Shown: piece after piece, positions 14,001 through 27,290 of the stretch
How positions within the stretch are numbered: the first letter of the stretch is position 1
Layout: every line of letters starts with the position of its first letter
The notes under the pieces: model-generated
Database searches by the model: none
The model's input: only the letters and a program-made list of their open reading frames with translations
Told to the model about the DNA's origin: nothing
Translations under genes and position numbers: made by a program
NCBI GenBank assembly: GCA_023079485.1
Contig: CM041083.1
Coordinates: 111,083,554-111,147,553, forward strand
From: Archilochus colubris
Taxonomy: Eukaryota; Chordata; Aves; Apodiformes; Trochilidae
Length of the DNA stretch: 64,000 nucleotides
Direction: 5' to 3'

Positions 14001-16686
14001 AGCAGTCTGCCTGGCTATAGTAAATACCATATAGTTTTATCCATAGGTAACCAGGCATATAGAAGCCAGAAATAACACATTAGGCTTTAAGTTAGCATAC
14101 AGGAACCACTATTACATTTTCACAGAATTTGCTCACAAAGAGAGTCAGCACTTTCACAGCAGTCAGTGGCTCCCATGCATCAAACACCAAGAGGACATCA
14201 CCTGATAGCCACCACCATGGCTCTGGTTTGCTTTCAGCTCATGCTCCTCTCACCTCTCAGCACCCAAGGGAGAAAGGGGTTGAGTGCTGAAAGTTTTAAT
14301 TAAGAAAGATCTCTCTTACTTCAATGCCATGTTGTTCTCTTTTTTTGCTGGGGCAAATGTTAGATCCTCCTGATGAAGAGGGGTAGGTTGTTCAAATAGC
14401 CAGGAAGAAGTAGGGAAAAAAGATTGTGTTGGGGAAAAGTTTATGGTCTCCAGACTTTATCTGGGGTGAAGTCTAATGGGGTATGTTATGTGGCCGGTCA
14501 GAGTAAAGGCAGTACTCACCCCCTGCTTTACTGCCAACACCCAAAAGCATCTCAGCAGAGTCTAAGCCTGCCTGTGTCCTACCACAAGTGTCTCTCACAA
14601 AGGCTTTGGGCAAAGGCTCCCACACCCCATGACACCTGTGAACCCACCACCCGTGGACAGTCCATGAAACACAGACCCAGCAGGTATTGTTCAGGTCTCA
14701 TGTCATGTTCCCCCTTTGGGCATTAGCACCTGAAGCCCACAGAAGCAGCAAGCATTTTCCAGGTGTTTCCTGTACCAACCCCTCATCTCTACCTGGAGGC
14801 TCCTATCCTAACCTGCAAGTGAGAGCCCTGGAGATGAGACTGCAAATCTCACTGATCTTTGAGGTCTAATCCAACCTGGGAGCCAAAGTCCCTTGCTAAA
14901 AAAGGTGATCACCATGCCAAATTGGTGCTTCGGATGCAAATCTGAATAATTTTTTGTAATATCATTGTTAACATCCAGAAACACAGTATTTTTCAATACT
15001 GTGTTTCAATACTGTATTTTTCAAGTTTATATCATAGTCCTAAATTGACATAAATTCAGATGCATTTTCATTAGCTTCTCAGAAAATCAGCACACACCTT
15101 ATTGTCACCTTAGTTTAACAGCAGTTATAATTGACTGTCCACATTTATCTCCATCATTCTGAAGACCTTCCAAGTGGGATAACAAGTAATTGCTTTACTT
15201 CCAGAACACGAACAGAATGAACTGCAAGAAAAATGAGAAACTCTTGACAGCCCTCAGAAATCTGAAAGATTCAACTTGCTGAAATGGTAAGTGTGCAAAT
15301 CCAACAACAGTTTTTATGGGCTGTATTCCAAAGTACTTAACCACCCCATAACAAGCTCTCTTTACAGACTTCTGATCTGAAGTGATGGCTAACCATTCCT
15401 AGGTGTTACCCAATCATTTCAAACATGCAGTTGTTCCTGCCTCTTCTTGTCTTGTCACGTTACAAGACTAAATGTACTCTTCAGGCCCATGATTGTACCA
15501 TCCTCTGGGTAAGGAAGTTGTGCTGAAAGCAACCAAAACCATATTCTTTAAGCCTTCCACTCATAAGAAACTTGCTCAACATCTCACACTTGACCCACCG
15601 AGACAAGAAGAATCTGTAATAATTGTCACTGGCCCTGCAGTTTGTCACTCAGCTGCCCGTAGTGCTTTGCTGTCTTCTTTAAAGCATGCATGGAGCTCTT
15701 CATCCATGACTGATAAGAAGTGTCTCCTTCCTCTCCCTCCCTCATTTCATGTGATCCTAAAGGTTATGGTATATAAACAGGCACAGCTTGGGTCCTCCAT
15801 TAGGTGTTATGAGTAGGCAGCTGTTGGAGACTGACCCGTGGATAAAAGCAAATTGTAACTTAATTGCTTTGTGTAGAGAAGTGGTAGATAGGGACTATGT
15901 TTTGAAGTCCTTGCATTGTTTGATCCAGCACGCCCAAGGAGTGGACTTTGAACTCCAAGATGCTTCAACAAAATTGCCCTCAGAAATAAAAAAGTTGATC
16001 AGAAGCTTCCGATAATGAGACCTTCTAAAAACACAAGCACGAGATATTTGGTCCACAGTTTTATTGAGAGCATTGCAACAGGCAGACTTTTAATCCACAT
16101 CTTGTTCTTTCTGTGTCATGTTCTTCATCCACTGCTATTTTTTTTAAACACAAGCCCACACACTGCTTTTGTCCAAAGTACTACCAATAGCACATAAATA
16201 TTGTTTATATTTCTATAAATGGAATGGCTTATTACCACAATTGCTCTACGCAGGAATGCTTTCAATGTCAAAGCAAGAAGGCTGCTGAAATCCTGCTTGA
16301 AAGCATTTTTATTGCCCATGGAGTATAAAAAGAGAAATATCAGGTTTCTTAGTATTTTAACAATTTGATAGATTACTGAAGCTCAGGTCTGAATGCACAG
16401 CAAAGTATGATGACTTTACCCATTCAAAGCCATGCTAAAGCATGAAGCTGTTAAAGCATAAGCTCCTGAAACCCCAGCATTAAAAGAGATAACAAGGTCA
16501 TGAAAAGGTCCAGCAGGCCACTCCTAAATCCTGGAGGCTGTGCACTGTACCAAGCACCCATCCAGGGACAACATTCACTTACCTGTTGTTTCAGCTTCAG
16601 TTAATTTTGGGTGGCTGAGACTAACTTCTCTGCAACCTTCAAGAATCTCCAAACTGCAGTGGCAGAACCCAACTGGTCAAGCACTT
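5081..16686. other. Intergenic, no gene seen
   Basis: No protein family is recognised. It contains A-runs at 7606-7624 and 7983-8003, a small CpG cluster at about 13738-13805 (CCCGCGGG, GACGGG) next to AATTAATTAAG, and a short CAATACTGT reduplication near 14984-15022. A short ORF with a TATA box near 15.8 kb is listed separately. Confidence 0.6.
15770..16015 (+). other. TATA box plus short unknown ORF (68 codons)
   Basis: TATATAAA at 15770-15777 is followed 31 bases later by an ATG (15809-15811), which opens a 68-codon frame ending at 16015. The peptide has an ordinary protein-like composition (LIALCREVVDRDYVLKSL ... LPSEIKKLIRSF) with predicted-helix-like spacing. I recognise no family. The spacing from TATA to ATG would leave a leader of about 10 bases. 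It may be chance. Confidence 0.2.
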
Positions 16687-17235
16687 AGAATCATAAAATC
16701 ATAGAATTGGCTGGGTTGGAAGGGACCTCAGAGATCATCAAGTCTAACCCTTGATCCACTACTGCTGCAGTTACCAGACCATGGCACTGAGTGCCACATC
16801 CAGTCTCTTTTTAAATACCTCCAGGGATGGAGAATCCACTACTTCCCTGGGCAGCCCATTCCAATGCCTGATCACCCTCTCGGTAAAGAAATTCATTCTA
16901 ATGTCCAACCTAAACCTCCCCTGGCACAACTTAAGACCGTGCCCTCTTGTCTTGCTGAGAGTTGCCTGGGAAAAGAGCCCAACCCCCACCTGGCTACACC
17001 CTCCTTTCAGGGAGTTGTAGAGAGCGATGGGGTCTCCTCTGAGCCTCCTCTTCTCCAGGCTGAACACCCCCAGCTCCCTCAGCCTCTCCTCATAGGATCT
17101 GTGCTCGAGTCCTTTCACCAGCCTGGTTGCCCTCCTTTGGACCTGCTCCAGGACCTCAATCTCCTTCCTAAACTGAGGGGCCCAGAACTGGACACAGGAC
17201 TCGAGGTGTGGACTCACCAGCGCTGAGTACAGGGG
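16687..17235 (-). mobile_element. CR1 LINE fragment (3' end, 5' truncated)
   Basis: The reverse-complemented CR1 3' end (AGAATCATAAAATCATAGAATTGG) lies on the left, and reverse-transcriptase-domain tail coding extends right. An almost uninterrupted minus-strand frame (16771-17310) contains [25 protein letters not shown] and [23 protein letters not shown]. Its N-terminal 25 or so residues lie outside CR1. Confidence 0.95.
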
Positions 17236-20200
17236 TAGATGTGGAGAAAGACCTAGGGTACCCCAGAGGTCCCTTTCAAGCCAATTCTTTCCACAGCTCC
17301 ATGAAAACACAGCATTTTTTCTATTGAGTTGGTTAACATTTGACTCCCCCTTTAAAGCAAGCTTCCATTATGTTGAAATATTTTTTTTTTCCAAATCAAC
17401 CCTAGAAAACTGTCACCTGGCCCTACCTATGAAAAAGAGACATATAGTATTTGACAATTATTTAGTTTAACTGAACACCTGCTGCCTTATTATAACAGAG
17501 AGAAAAATATTGTGAATTATATGCAACTCTAAAAATAGGAATGAACTGAAAAAACTATAAGCAATCCTATGTGTACAATTTCTGAGAAATATACTCATTA
17601 TCTGGCTAGAAACATTAGCTGTCAGCTGAATCACAGAAAGATAGAATGGTACTTGAGTTGCACAGATTCAACTTGGATGCACGCAGGACAAAACAACAAC
17701 TCAGGGTATATTCCCCCAAGCATCTCAAGATGAGATTTCCACACCTTTGAGAGCTGGATCATATTGTGCTTCCTCTTACAAAGCTCCTATTCACTTCAGT
17801 AGCCAAGTATGCTTGGGAAGTGCATATTTATATGCATATTTAACAAAAAAGGAGCTTTGCTAGACAGGCAAACAGCAGGACAAAAGCCATCATTTTGCAA
17901 CTTGCCAGCAGAGCAGAATGAGGTAGACTGGAGACCACAATGAACACAACGTCAGATGAAAAAACAACAGAGAACTTGAATCTTCTAACCCCATCTTCTG
18001 CTTTGGTGTTTTGGTTTTTGGTTTTTTTAAGAGCCCCTGCAACAGAAATACATTCAGAAGTATGTTATTTTTACCATGCGTGGTAAATTAAGCACACAAC
18101 ACCCTTATTTCCATGTGGACATAACAGTGGATCACATGCTGGTTTCCACCTGCCCCGATCTTCTCAATATTAAATCAAAATCTCATAGATACAAAAGTAA
18201 AGAATTTAATCTCTCCCACAAGGTGTTAAATGTGGGTGAGTTGTTTTTCTTTTTAGCACAACTAATCTTGCTCCTTCCTCGCTATTAGGCATTCAGATTC
18301 CCTCTGAAGTGCTGATAAAAGTATTTCTTTCCAGCAGACACTGCCTCCCGCTTCGCTTTGGCCTGGGTGGGTGGCAGAACAAGGATCCTATTTCTGGCAT
18401 TTGTTTCATAACTACACATATTGCAGCAACAGGCTGCAAAAGGCTTCAGGCATAAATGCCATGGTTCAGGTGAAGCACACAGTAGAGCAAAGCAAGGTGA
18501 AAGCATCTTGTTCCTAGTGGGCCTCTGGGCTTTTCTCCTATTATCTCTCTTCCTAATGAAAAGTATTACTTCTTCCCTGTATCCCTGCACCATGATTATG
18601 ACACTTTTAGGATGACAAGGTTATTTGACATATTACTATGAGAGCAGAGGTGTCTGAGACTCAGGGGGGGCTCAGCAGTGGTGTGGCTCCAGGGACACAC
18701 ACCCGTACCTCTGCATCCCCAGTGCCTCTTAGGAAAGAGGGAGCAGAGCATGGACTTCCAATGCAGAACGCTTGTAGGTCTCCAGATGGAGAATGCTTTA
18801 AGCCACCCTAAGCAGCAGGTTATTAGCAGTCAGGTTGAAAACATGTAATTTTTCAGATACAAGAAAACCTGGCTTTATAAGACTCGCAGGGAGCAGGGAT
18901 GACATACACTGTGTCAATTGTTGTGAAGATTTTTCCTTAGCTAACAGGCCAGATAAATGTATATATCATTCAGTTCAGTTACTCATCTAGAACACCAGAT
19001 GAGAAAATTAACTCATTTACTACAGAGCAGTTTACATCTCTTACAATTAAAATAATAATGATGGGGATAAAATCAACCTCTACTTGGGCAACACTCCTGT
19101 CAAGCATATTACTGCCATCTAGCATTAAAACAGAAAGATAGAAGAAACTCTCTTCACTGAATGTCAGTACTGCAAAGAGGAATCCTGTGGCTTGCCATGG
19201 GTTCAGACACAGGCAGCCAACCCTGTCAGCTGAAGGCTAAAATCTGAGCCAGATGATGTCCCTGCTTGGCCTCCATCTTACTACCCACACCAGAAGCAGT
19301 CTCAGCAGAAACAAAGCAGAGCAGGACATGGTGCCACACTGCAGTGGGACAGCCAACCCTGTGCCACTGCCCTCCAAGGCTACTGTGACCCTGTCAGCAA
19401 TGGGAGGACTGCTGCCCACCCAAGGGCTGCCACCATGGCCAGACCCAAAGAGGATGGCCAAGGCTCCCTGATTCCCAGTCCAAGCCTGCTGCTCCATCAG
19501 CTTTTAAATACCCATCCTGGCTCAGCTCTCACTCACCCCACCATTAGGCAGCCAGCCCTCTGCACTACATCTCTGAAAGGCCCAACAAAGATATCAGGTT
19601 GCTGCCATGCTTTACAGGGAAATACTGCCTGGGCACTGCATGTTGCATTTACAAGAGCTCCCTGCAAACTGAAACCCTGAGGTAAAGTGGGCTGTTTCGA
19701 TTAACTCATCTGTAAGTAGCAAAGAAGAAGATTAGAGAGCACTACAAAAAGATGACCTGGCTTACACTGCCCAGGTGTCTCCTCTCTCTGACAAAATGCT
19801 GTGATTCTGGGTAACTGTGACCTGTCAGGTACCGAAATATTCAAAGAACATTTGGTGAGCATCCTAATGGGGTCTGGGTACTTCTGGAGGTACCTGCTGT
19901 CTCTGTTTTCAGGGATAATGAACAAAGCCAGTTACTAGGATTTTGTTATTTATTCAAAAACTTGACTTGATTGCCTTGAAGAGACAATATTTTCATTATA
20001 CATCCCACTGAGTGAATATTGACACGAAAAAGGAAGATTACTGTCTCTTAGGAGGAGTGCAATCTTTCTGGTTTTATGTCTGTGGCATAAACCAGTCAAC
20101 CTCATCTCACCTCATGCAAGCTGGAGATGTTGACAGCAGAGCCTTCAATGGAGGCAGATGAAGAAATCATAGTGGATGAACCAACCCTTCCATAAGTCAG

Positions 20201-21428
20201 TGTCTAAAATAGGTGGAATTAATCACTCTCTGGAAGTTCCTGGTTCTCTCCATTGACTGCAGAGGGGTTTCCAAGTAAGACATCATAGTAGACAACGACC
20301 TTTTATTGTGGCAGCACAGTCCTATTCAAGATGCTACCAAAACACTAGTCACTGGAGCAACCAGAGGGTTTCACCCATGTTTCCCAGGGTGACTGTGGTT
20401 TTATGTCACAGTTGGTCCTGACAGAGGGCTGGATGGCTGCATTTCTTGCAGGAACTTCTGCAAGGTTCCAGCTGAGTCAAAGAGCTCATCAAGTGGTTGC
20501 CCCCCTCAATCTTAGGGCCAAAGAGGCACTTCCCTCATCCTTTTTAAGGGCATAAATTGCATTTGGCATCCCACTCTACCCAGGTCTTCCTTTCTAGGCA
20601 GGCTGTGTGGTGTTCACACCACCCACGAGCTCAGCAGCAGCAGCAGCATCTTTCTGTATGGTGAGAGAGAGAGAAATCCCAACCAGAAGAGTCCCTCCAC
20701 CTTTGGGGAGAGATGGTAAAGGAAGAAAACAAGAGGACCGTAAAGTCCATTCAGGCAGCCTGTACTTGCTGCCTTTTTCAGATGCAGAGGGATAGGGTTG
20801 TAGCTACTCAGCAGAAGATCCTTGCAGAAATTATTACTTCTGGACACCAGACACCTCTCTCCAGTAAGGCAGTGGGAAAATTCCAGCAGGAGTAGAGCCA
20901 CAGGTGGAATGTTCCAGGTGCCTGAGCTCAGATGGCTCTGTCTGCCACTCTGCAGAAGCTTGTGCTTTGTATTGAGGGGAAAAATGAAAAAAAAAAATAA
21001 AATAAAGTGGTATATTCAAACAGAAACACCTGTTTCCTGCAGGACCACAAAATTCCCCCAGGGCCATTCTCCTCACCCTGCTCATTAGCAGAGACAGCCA
21101 GCCTTGCAAAGGGCATTTGAAAACACATTAGCAGAGGTAACGGGGGGCTGTTAAGATATTTTAAAAACACATCCAGAAATGTGCTGGTTATTTGAGATAT
21201 TTGAGGTTATTTCTTTGTAGAGAAAAAAAAATACCTCCTCTCCTGCAGCCCACAAGCTGCATCGAACGTGCCAGACATCACCCTCTGCCTCCTCCAGTTG
21301 CACCATGGCACAATCTGTGGGGAAACCAAAACATGGGCAACACTGCAGCATGTAGAGAGGCCCAAACCTGTGCCTTCAGCAGCACAGCATGTGTGCAGAG
21401 ACAGGTAAAAAGGAGAGAGAGAAAAAAA
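17236..21428. other. Intergenic, no gene seen
   Basis: AT-rich with short reading frames lacking family similarity. A modest CpG-bearing stretch at about 18340-18400 is unexplained. A-rich runs lie near 20989-21006. Confidence 0.6.
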
Positions 21429-21717
21429 CATAGAATCTTAGAATTCTTTTTGTTGGAAAAGACCTTTAAGATCATCAAGCACAGCACTGCTAAGTCCACC
21501 ACTAAAACAAGTCTCTAAGCACCACAGCTACACATCTTTTCAATACCTCCAGGTATGGTCACTTGACCACTTCCCTGGGCAGCCTGTTCCAGTGCCTGAC
21601 AATCCTTCTTGTGAAGAAACTTTTCCTAATAAACAATCTAAACCTCCTCTGGTGCAACTTGAGGCTGTTTCTTCTTGTCCTATTGCTTGTTACTCAAGAG
21701 AAGAGACCAACAGAATG
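21429..21717 (-). mobile_element. CR1 LINE fragment (old, diverged)
   Basis: Begins with a decayed 3' signature (TAGAATCTTAGAATTC...GTTGGAAAAGACCTTTAAGATCATC) and continues through the CTTCCCTGGGCAGCCTGTTCCAGTG-like block and TTTTCCTAATA. It is shorter and more diverged than the others. Confidence 0.88.
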
Positions 21718-24146
21718 CCCCAATTCAACCAGGAGGCAACTGGTAGCAGGACCTGTCTAGAACATACTCTTTTTTTCCTCATTTGTTTGCTTTGATTATT
21801 AATGAAATAAAGGTGTCACAGGCATTTCAGCAGAACTTGGACTACATCACAACCAGAGCAGCAGTCCCTGGGAAGGACTTGTCCAGGGCAATCATCAAAC
21901 ATGGTGGAGTCCCTCTCCAGTGCCAGTGTTAGGGGACACACTTCCCCAGCTTGCCCTTCACAGAGTGCCAGGCATGTGGGGAAGGTGACCAGCCTCTGTC
22001 TTCTCTGGAAATCCTGCCCACACTGTACTCTCCCCAGCCCAATGCTCACTCCCTCAGTGCTGGGTCCCTTTAGGCAGCCTTAAGCCTCTCAGCCTAAATT
22101 CCCAAAGCTCCTGAACCCACACTGCAGTGGGTTTTCCCACTGCCCTGCCCCCAGGATAACAAGGTTTCTCTCAGTACACCTCCTGTTGGATCTGCTGCCC
22201 TCTCTCCACCCCCCAGGTCTCCTCTCTGGTGACCCCATCCAACCCCTTAGGCTTAACCCTGGGGCTTCTGCAAAGCCTCATTCAAGGTAGCATAAACCCT
22301 TTCTTGGGGTTCTCCAGCATTGGTCTCCCCTTGCTGCGACACAGTGCCTGCCTTGGATGCTGAAAACTTCTGTGGTTCAAGAGCCCGTGGAGGCACTGAC
22401 CTGCAAACAAGCAGTGCCAGCCTTGCAGAGGAAAACTCTGGCTATGCCACCTGTTACAGGAGTTCAACCCAGGCAGAGAATGAAATATTCAGGGAATACT
22501 TCTGTATAAATACTATGATCTTTGAAGAATGACACTACTGTATAATCTTGATCCCACTCCCCTGCCAGGTATATTTTCATCTTTAAATCCTATTATCCTT
22601 TGACAGAGCCCTGAGTCCCAGGAAGGCTGTCCTTAAAGGAAAGACATGTGCAGTGACAAAGACCAGACCTCCACCCAACCCTAGAGGAACATATGCAGCT
22701 CTCTAACAGCCTTTAAAGCCAACACACATTTGAGAGAAACAAGAAACAAGACACTTTTTATTTTGCTTTTTAAGAGCAAGAAGAATTCGAGCAACAATTA
22801 AGCCAGACAGGCTAGTGATGATGCAGAAAACATCTAAAAAGATATAAAACCAAAACAGAAATAGACTCCTCTGACTCTAAAACTGCACACCAAACACTTG
22901 CACACCAGTAACTTGATTTGGTACGTGTCTCACTCAAAGTTTCCAGGAAATGCAAAATACTATATTCATACACTATCCAGTGTAAAACAAGTATACTCTT
23001 AGATATCACTGAAACATAACACTTTTAATGCAAAAGTCTCTCTTTTCAGAGAGTGGCCCAGCTCTGTTCCCACTGATGGATGAACTTTCACAATTACTGT
23101 ATTCCCTGAGAGAAACAGGAATTATTTTCTTCTGCCTGTTATTACAACAAATAGTCTCTCCATGGGAAAGCTTATTAAAGAAAGTTGCTAAGGCCAAGAC
23201 AGGACATGGCAAACTGAACTGAGAAGCAGAAGAATGGAAGAAAGGAAGAAATCCTCAGCTACACAATGTGCGAGGGATCTGAAAAGGCACCACTGGCCTC
23301 ATGAGGTCCGTGCAAACCCTGCTCCCATCACAACAGTAATTAACCAGTAATTAAATCTGGGCCAGACCCTGAAAGCCCTCAGATGAGCCACAGACATGGA
23401 GGTCTGCAGCCAGGACAAGACACATTTGAACTCCCTTCAGCACCTGTACAGTACAGCACGTGCAGGGCATCTCAGTCCCAGGCCATACCATGAGCCCAGA
23501 CCCAAGAAGAAATTTGGCTCAAGAAAAGACCCAAGAAAAGAGATTTGCCTATCAAGAAGTTGAAAGACGAGAAAAATGAAAAATGAAACTTTAAATAAAA
23601 AAGGGATATAACTGAATAATAATTCTACTTTAATTTCCATTAACATTACAGGAACAACATGAAATTTTGCTATTTGTGTATATAAAAAGACAGTGTGAGA
23701 AGAAATAGCTTCTCAAGAAAGGGAAGCATAGACTGATTTTGCAGAAATGATTAGAGTTTATCATTCAGCTGTAGCCTGATGATAATGGAAGTTGTCAAGG
23801 GTAGTGGAAAGAATATGAGCTGAGTATCACACTGATTTTTGTCTCTTCATATGTGCTCACTGACAAATAAGGAAAAGATTACAATTTAGCTTCATACGTG
23901 AACTTCAGTTTAGGCAGATGGTGGTGAAAAAAAAAAGGGCAAGTGACACATGTGCTCATGAAACACAGAAGGAGCAGTTCAGTGAGACACAGGAGAATCA
24001 GTCACTATACTCACTAGCATTGGATGTCAATTCTGTCACCAGTCTGGGAAGCACAGAGCAAGAAATAACACCTGAACCCTTACACTTCCACCAGGAGCCA
24101 GAGGCTGTGTTCCTCCAGTTATGAGTGTCATGCCCTACACAACATT
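21718..24146. other. Intergenic, no gene seen
   Basis: A C/T-rich stretch at about 21900-22270 is followed by AT-rich DNA. No recognised coding sequence or repeat. Confidence 0.6.
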
Positions 24147-24481
24147 CATAGAATCATAGAATTGGCTGGGTTGGAAGGGACCTCAGAGATCATCTAGTCC
24201 AACCCTTGACCCACCGGAGCAGTTGCTAGACCATGGCACTGAGTGCCACATCCAGTCTTTTTTTAAATGTCTCCAGGGACGGAGAATCTACCACCTCCCC
24301 GGGCAGTCCATTCCATAGTCTAATCACCCTCTCCGTGAAGAAATTCTTTCTAACATCTAACCTAAACCTCCCCTGGCACAACTTAATACTGTGTCCTCTT
24401 GTCTTGTTGAAGGTCGTCTGTGAAAAGAGTCCAGTTCCCACCTCGCTACAGCCTCCTTTCAGGTAGTTGTAGGCAGCAATG
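24147..24481 (-). mobile_element. CR1 LINE fragment
   Basis: Starts CATAGAATCATAGAATTGG and shares its sequence family with the 16.7 kb copy. It stops at the TTGTAGGCAGCAATG point. The minus-strand frame 24226-24441 is the C-terminal tail of CR1 ORF2. Confidence 0.94.
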
Positions 24482-25822
24482 AAAAAAAAATATTTTTTTT
24501 TTCGTCAAGTTTGTCCGTCTCTGTCCAGCAAAAAACTTCCCAGGAAGGCATTTCAGTCAGAGCAATGCTGCAGCCTCATTCACTTTAAGGCCTCTGTTGC
24601 TTTCCCATCCAAATAATATATGTACAACTTTAAAATTGGTTAGAAGCAGTTAAATGGACAAAAAAAACAAAACAAAAAAACCAAACTTACCCCCAAAACC
24701 CTGAGTGAAACTCTAGCAACCCAGCTAAGATGAAGATGTGTGTGTCTTTGTTTCAATTTCATTTAAACCTGGGTCCATTGGGTTCTACGGATTACTGTAG
24801 CACCCAAATTTTTCCAAAAATGTCAGACAAGTTTACCACAGCAATTAAGCTGTCTACCATCTGTAAAAGATTTGCCCAAGAGTTTTCCTAATGTTTTTTT
24901 CCCCCTGAAATACATTTAACTTAATTCTTTCAACATTTTGCATATCATTCAAGTCTATATACATTAAGCATTGCAGAGCTGGCTAGATTTTTGAGGGGAA
25001 ATTTTCCTTCTAAGGATTAGTTGTGCACGGGTGCACTGAAATTTTATATACAGAGTAACACTTGGAATATGAATGACTTCTTGAGGAACACTGTGCCTAT
25101 TCTTGAGAATAGAGAAGTAAAAACTTTACTAGGAATTGCAGCCAAGGAGCTGAGATTAACATCCTTTATTCTCCTCCCAAGTGGTGAGTTATTTTCAGAG
25201 TACTAGAACAGGCTCAAGTTTAATGTCTCCATCACACTGTATTAAAAATGCCCTACAAGTGAATACGTGCACTCAGCCAGTGACAATGAAAGACGTGGAT
25301 CTGGATTCTTGAGCACACTGGAGAAAGTTTTAAGTGTTTCTCAGAAACATTTAGTGCACCTTTTGGTCCAAGTAAAACAGTGGTTAAGAAAGCTGAAGGG
25401 TGTTCTTTATGTTTCTCCTCTTAGCTTTCATATAAACTCGTTGTTCCCAACTGCCTAACGCTGGTGGGTGTTCTCACTTTTCACTATGGCAACTATATTT
25501 TTTATGTAACTCTCTAAATATAGATTGCTTATGTGACAAATAATCAACCAATCTGCAGCATGTTATCTCCCTGAGCATTTATGCTTTCATTGCAACTCTT
25601 GTTTTTTCCATCATATACGTGAATACCAAACATCCTGAAATAAAAAAAGAAGTTAATTAATGATTAAAATGAAGGAGGGATGAGAGCATGAACTTTTTCC
25701 TTGTCACATTGAGGTGGTATCCCCTTTGGAGACTCATTTTGACACAGCTGGGAAAAAATTATGATGCTTCTGTGACTCTGTGACTTCTGTGACTCTTCTG
25801 AGGTCAGACCTTAAAAGAACTG
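24482..25822. other. Intergenic, no gene seen
   Basis: AT-rich. A small TCTGTGACT reiteration lies at about 25766-25800, just left of the CR1 copy. Nothing else is recognised. Confidence 0.6.
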
Positions 25823-26046
25823 AGAATCATAGAATGGTTTGGGTTGGAAGGAACCTTAAAGATCATCAAGTTCCAACCCCCCTGCATGGGCAGGGGCACC
25901 TACCACAGGACCAGGTTGCTCACAGCCCCATCCAGCCTGGCTTGGGACACTGCCAGGGAGGGGGCAGCAACAGCTTCCCTGGGCAACCTGTTCTAGAATC
26001 TCAGCACCCTAACAGGAAATCATTTTTCCCTAATGTCTAACCTAAT
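25823..26046 (-). mobile_element. CR1 LINE fragment, second subfamily
   Basis: Starts AGAATCATAGAATGGTTTGGG and includes the CATCCAGCCTGGCTTGGGACACTGCCAGGG-type block found in a different CR1 subfamily from its neighbours. Only the last 220 or so bases of the element are present. Confidence 0.93.
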
Positions 26047-26879
26047 AATAAATTGTAAGAATAAGGACTGCAGTTTTAATAATGCCCAACAAATAATTAC
26101 ATAACCAAGAAGAGTGGCAGTTATGAAAAGAAATAGAACATGCTTTTCACCTGGGTTAGGCATGGGTCTTTTAAAATCCTTGAGTGACAAGATCTATCTG
26201 TAGACTACAAAATGCTCCTCTGCTCTTAAAAGCACGTACTGAACTGTGGGACAGTGATTCATCGACCATCCACTCCAGACTCTGATGTTATAGCTGATGC
26301 TTCACTTTCAGAAAACAACGTAATGTTCCTAGTTTCGTCCTTCAGGTTCTCATCTTTCTTTTTTTTTTCTGTTCCTGAATTTCATCTGAATGATAAAGCT
26401 CTATGGACATGTCCATTTACTTGGAAAGTACCTAGCAGCACAGAAAAGGCTGGTAACAGATGAGTAGTGGTGACCAGTCCCACCACACTCACTGGGAACA
26501 GTGAGGCAGCAAAACGCCCATGCACAGTCCTTGAGCTGGGGCTAAAACCCCAAGTGCCACACAGCAGCATTCACAAACCCTCCCTCACCCTTCCTTCCCC
26601 TTGTTCCAGGAGGAATGATGCAAAGCTTCCTTCCATACCTTGATGCAAAGCACATCCCATCTTCCTCCTGCTCTGGGGCTGCCTCCTCTGCAGCTGAAAG
26701 TTGGAGCATCCCCCTGCCAGCCTCCTCTGTTAGCCTGAGGGACTTGGCTTCAGTCTGGCTATGCTTGGCTGCCACAGGCTGGTATGGCCATGGCCCTGCT
26801 GGCCAAGCCTGCTGGCTGCCAGGATTGGGGCAACCAGGTTGTTCTCCCTTCAATGCCATCACTTATCACGTCTCTGGCA

Positions 26880-27290
26880 GATTTACTGTTGCTGTCCCCT
26901 GTCCCATGAAGTAATGTCTCTGACTCACAGGTCACGTGTAGCAAGACGAACCTCTCTTAGGGAACGGCGCTTCAAGGTCCAACCAGGTGTTCCAGCAGAG
27001 ACTCACAAGTAGTGCTCTAAGCCTATGGCTCTCAGAGTTGACTAGCCCAGATCAGTGCTGTTGTTCCAAGAGCAACTGATCTCTCTGCTGGCTTGCTCAG
27101 GACTGAGCTGAGCCTCTGTCTCAGGACTCACCTTTTATTGGCCCCCTGGTCCTGCTCATGCGCAGTTGGGGCCCACCCTAATCAGGCACAGGTGGGCTTG
27201 ACACAAGGTCATGCTCACTCCCTGGCAATTAGTGGCACCTGGTTGCCTCATTTCACTACAGTCATGTGCCACAGCCATATAGGATGGCAA
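26880..27290 (-). mobile_element. Possible decayed LTR
   Basis: Read on the minus strand, it has GGTGGGCCCCAACTGCGCATG, then GGGGGCCAATAAAAGG as a TATA/polyA-like core near 27145. A GAG/CTC-rich leader follows, then a CTGTGAGTCAGAGACA segment. The layout resembles an LTR promoter, but I could not place terminal TG/CA ends or duplications, and I do not recognise the family. Confidence 0.25.

Noticed and set aside
16864..17226. 120-codon plus-strand frame
   Set aside because: It is antisense to the CR1 open frame and arises from CR1 sequence. The same antisense frame recurs in the copies at 33.6 and 38.2 kb.
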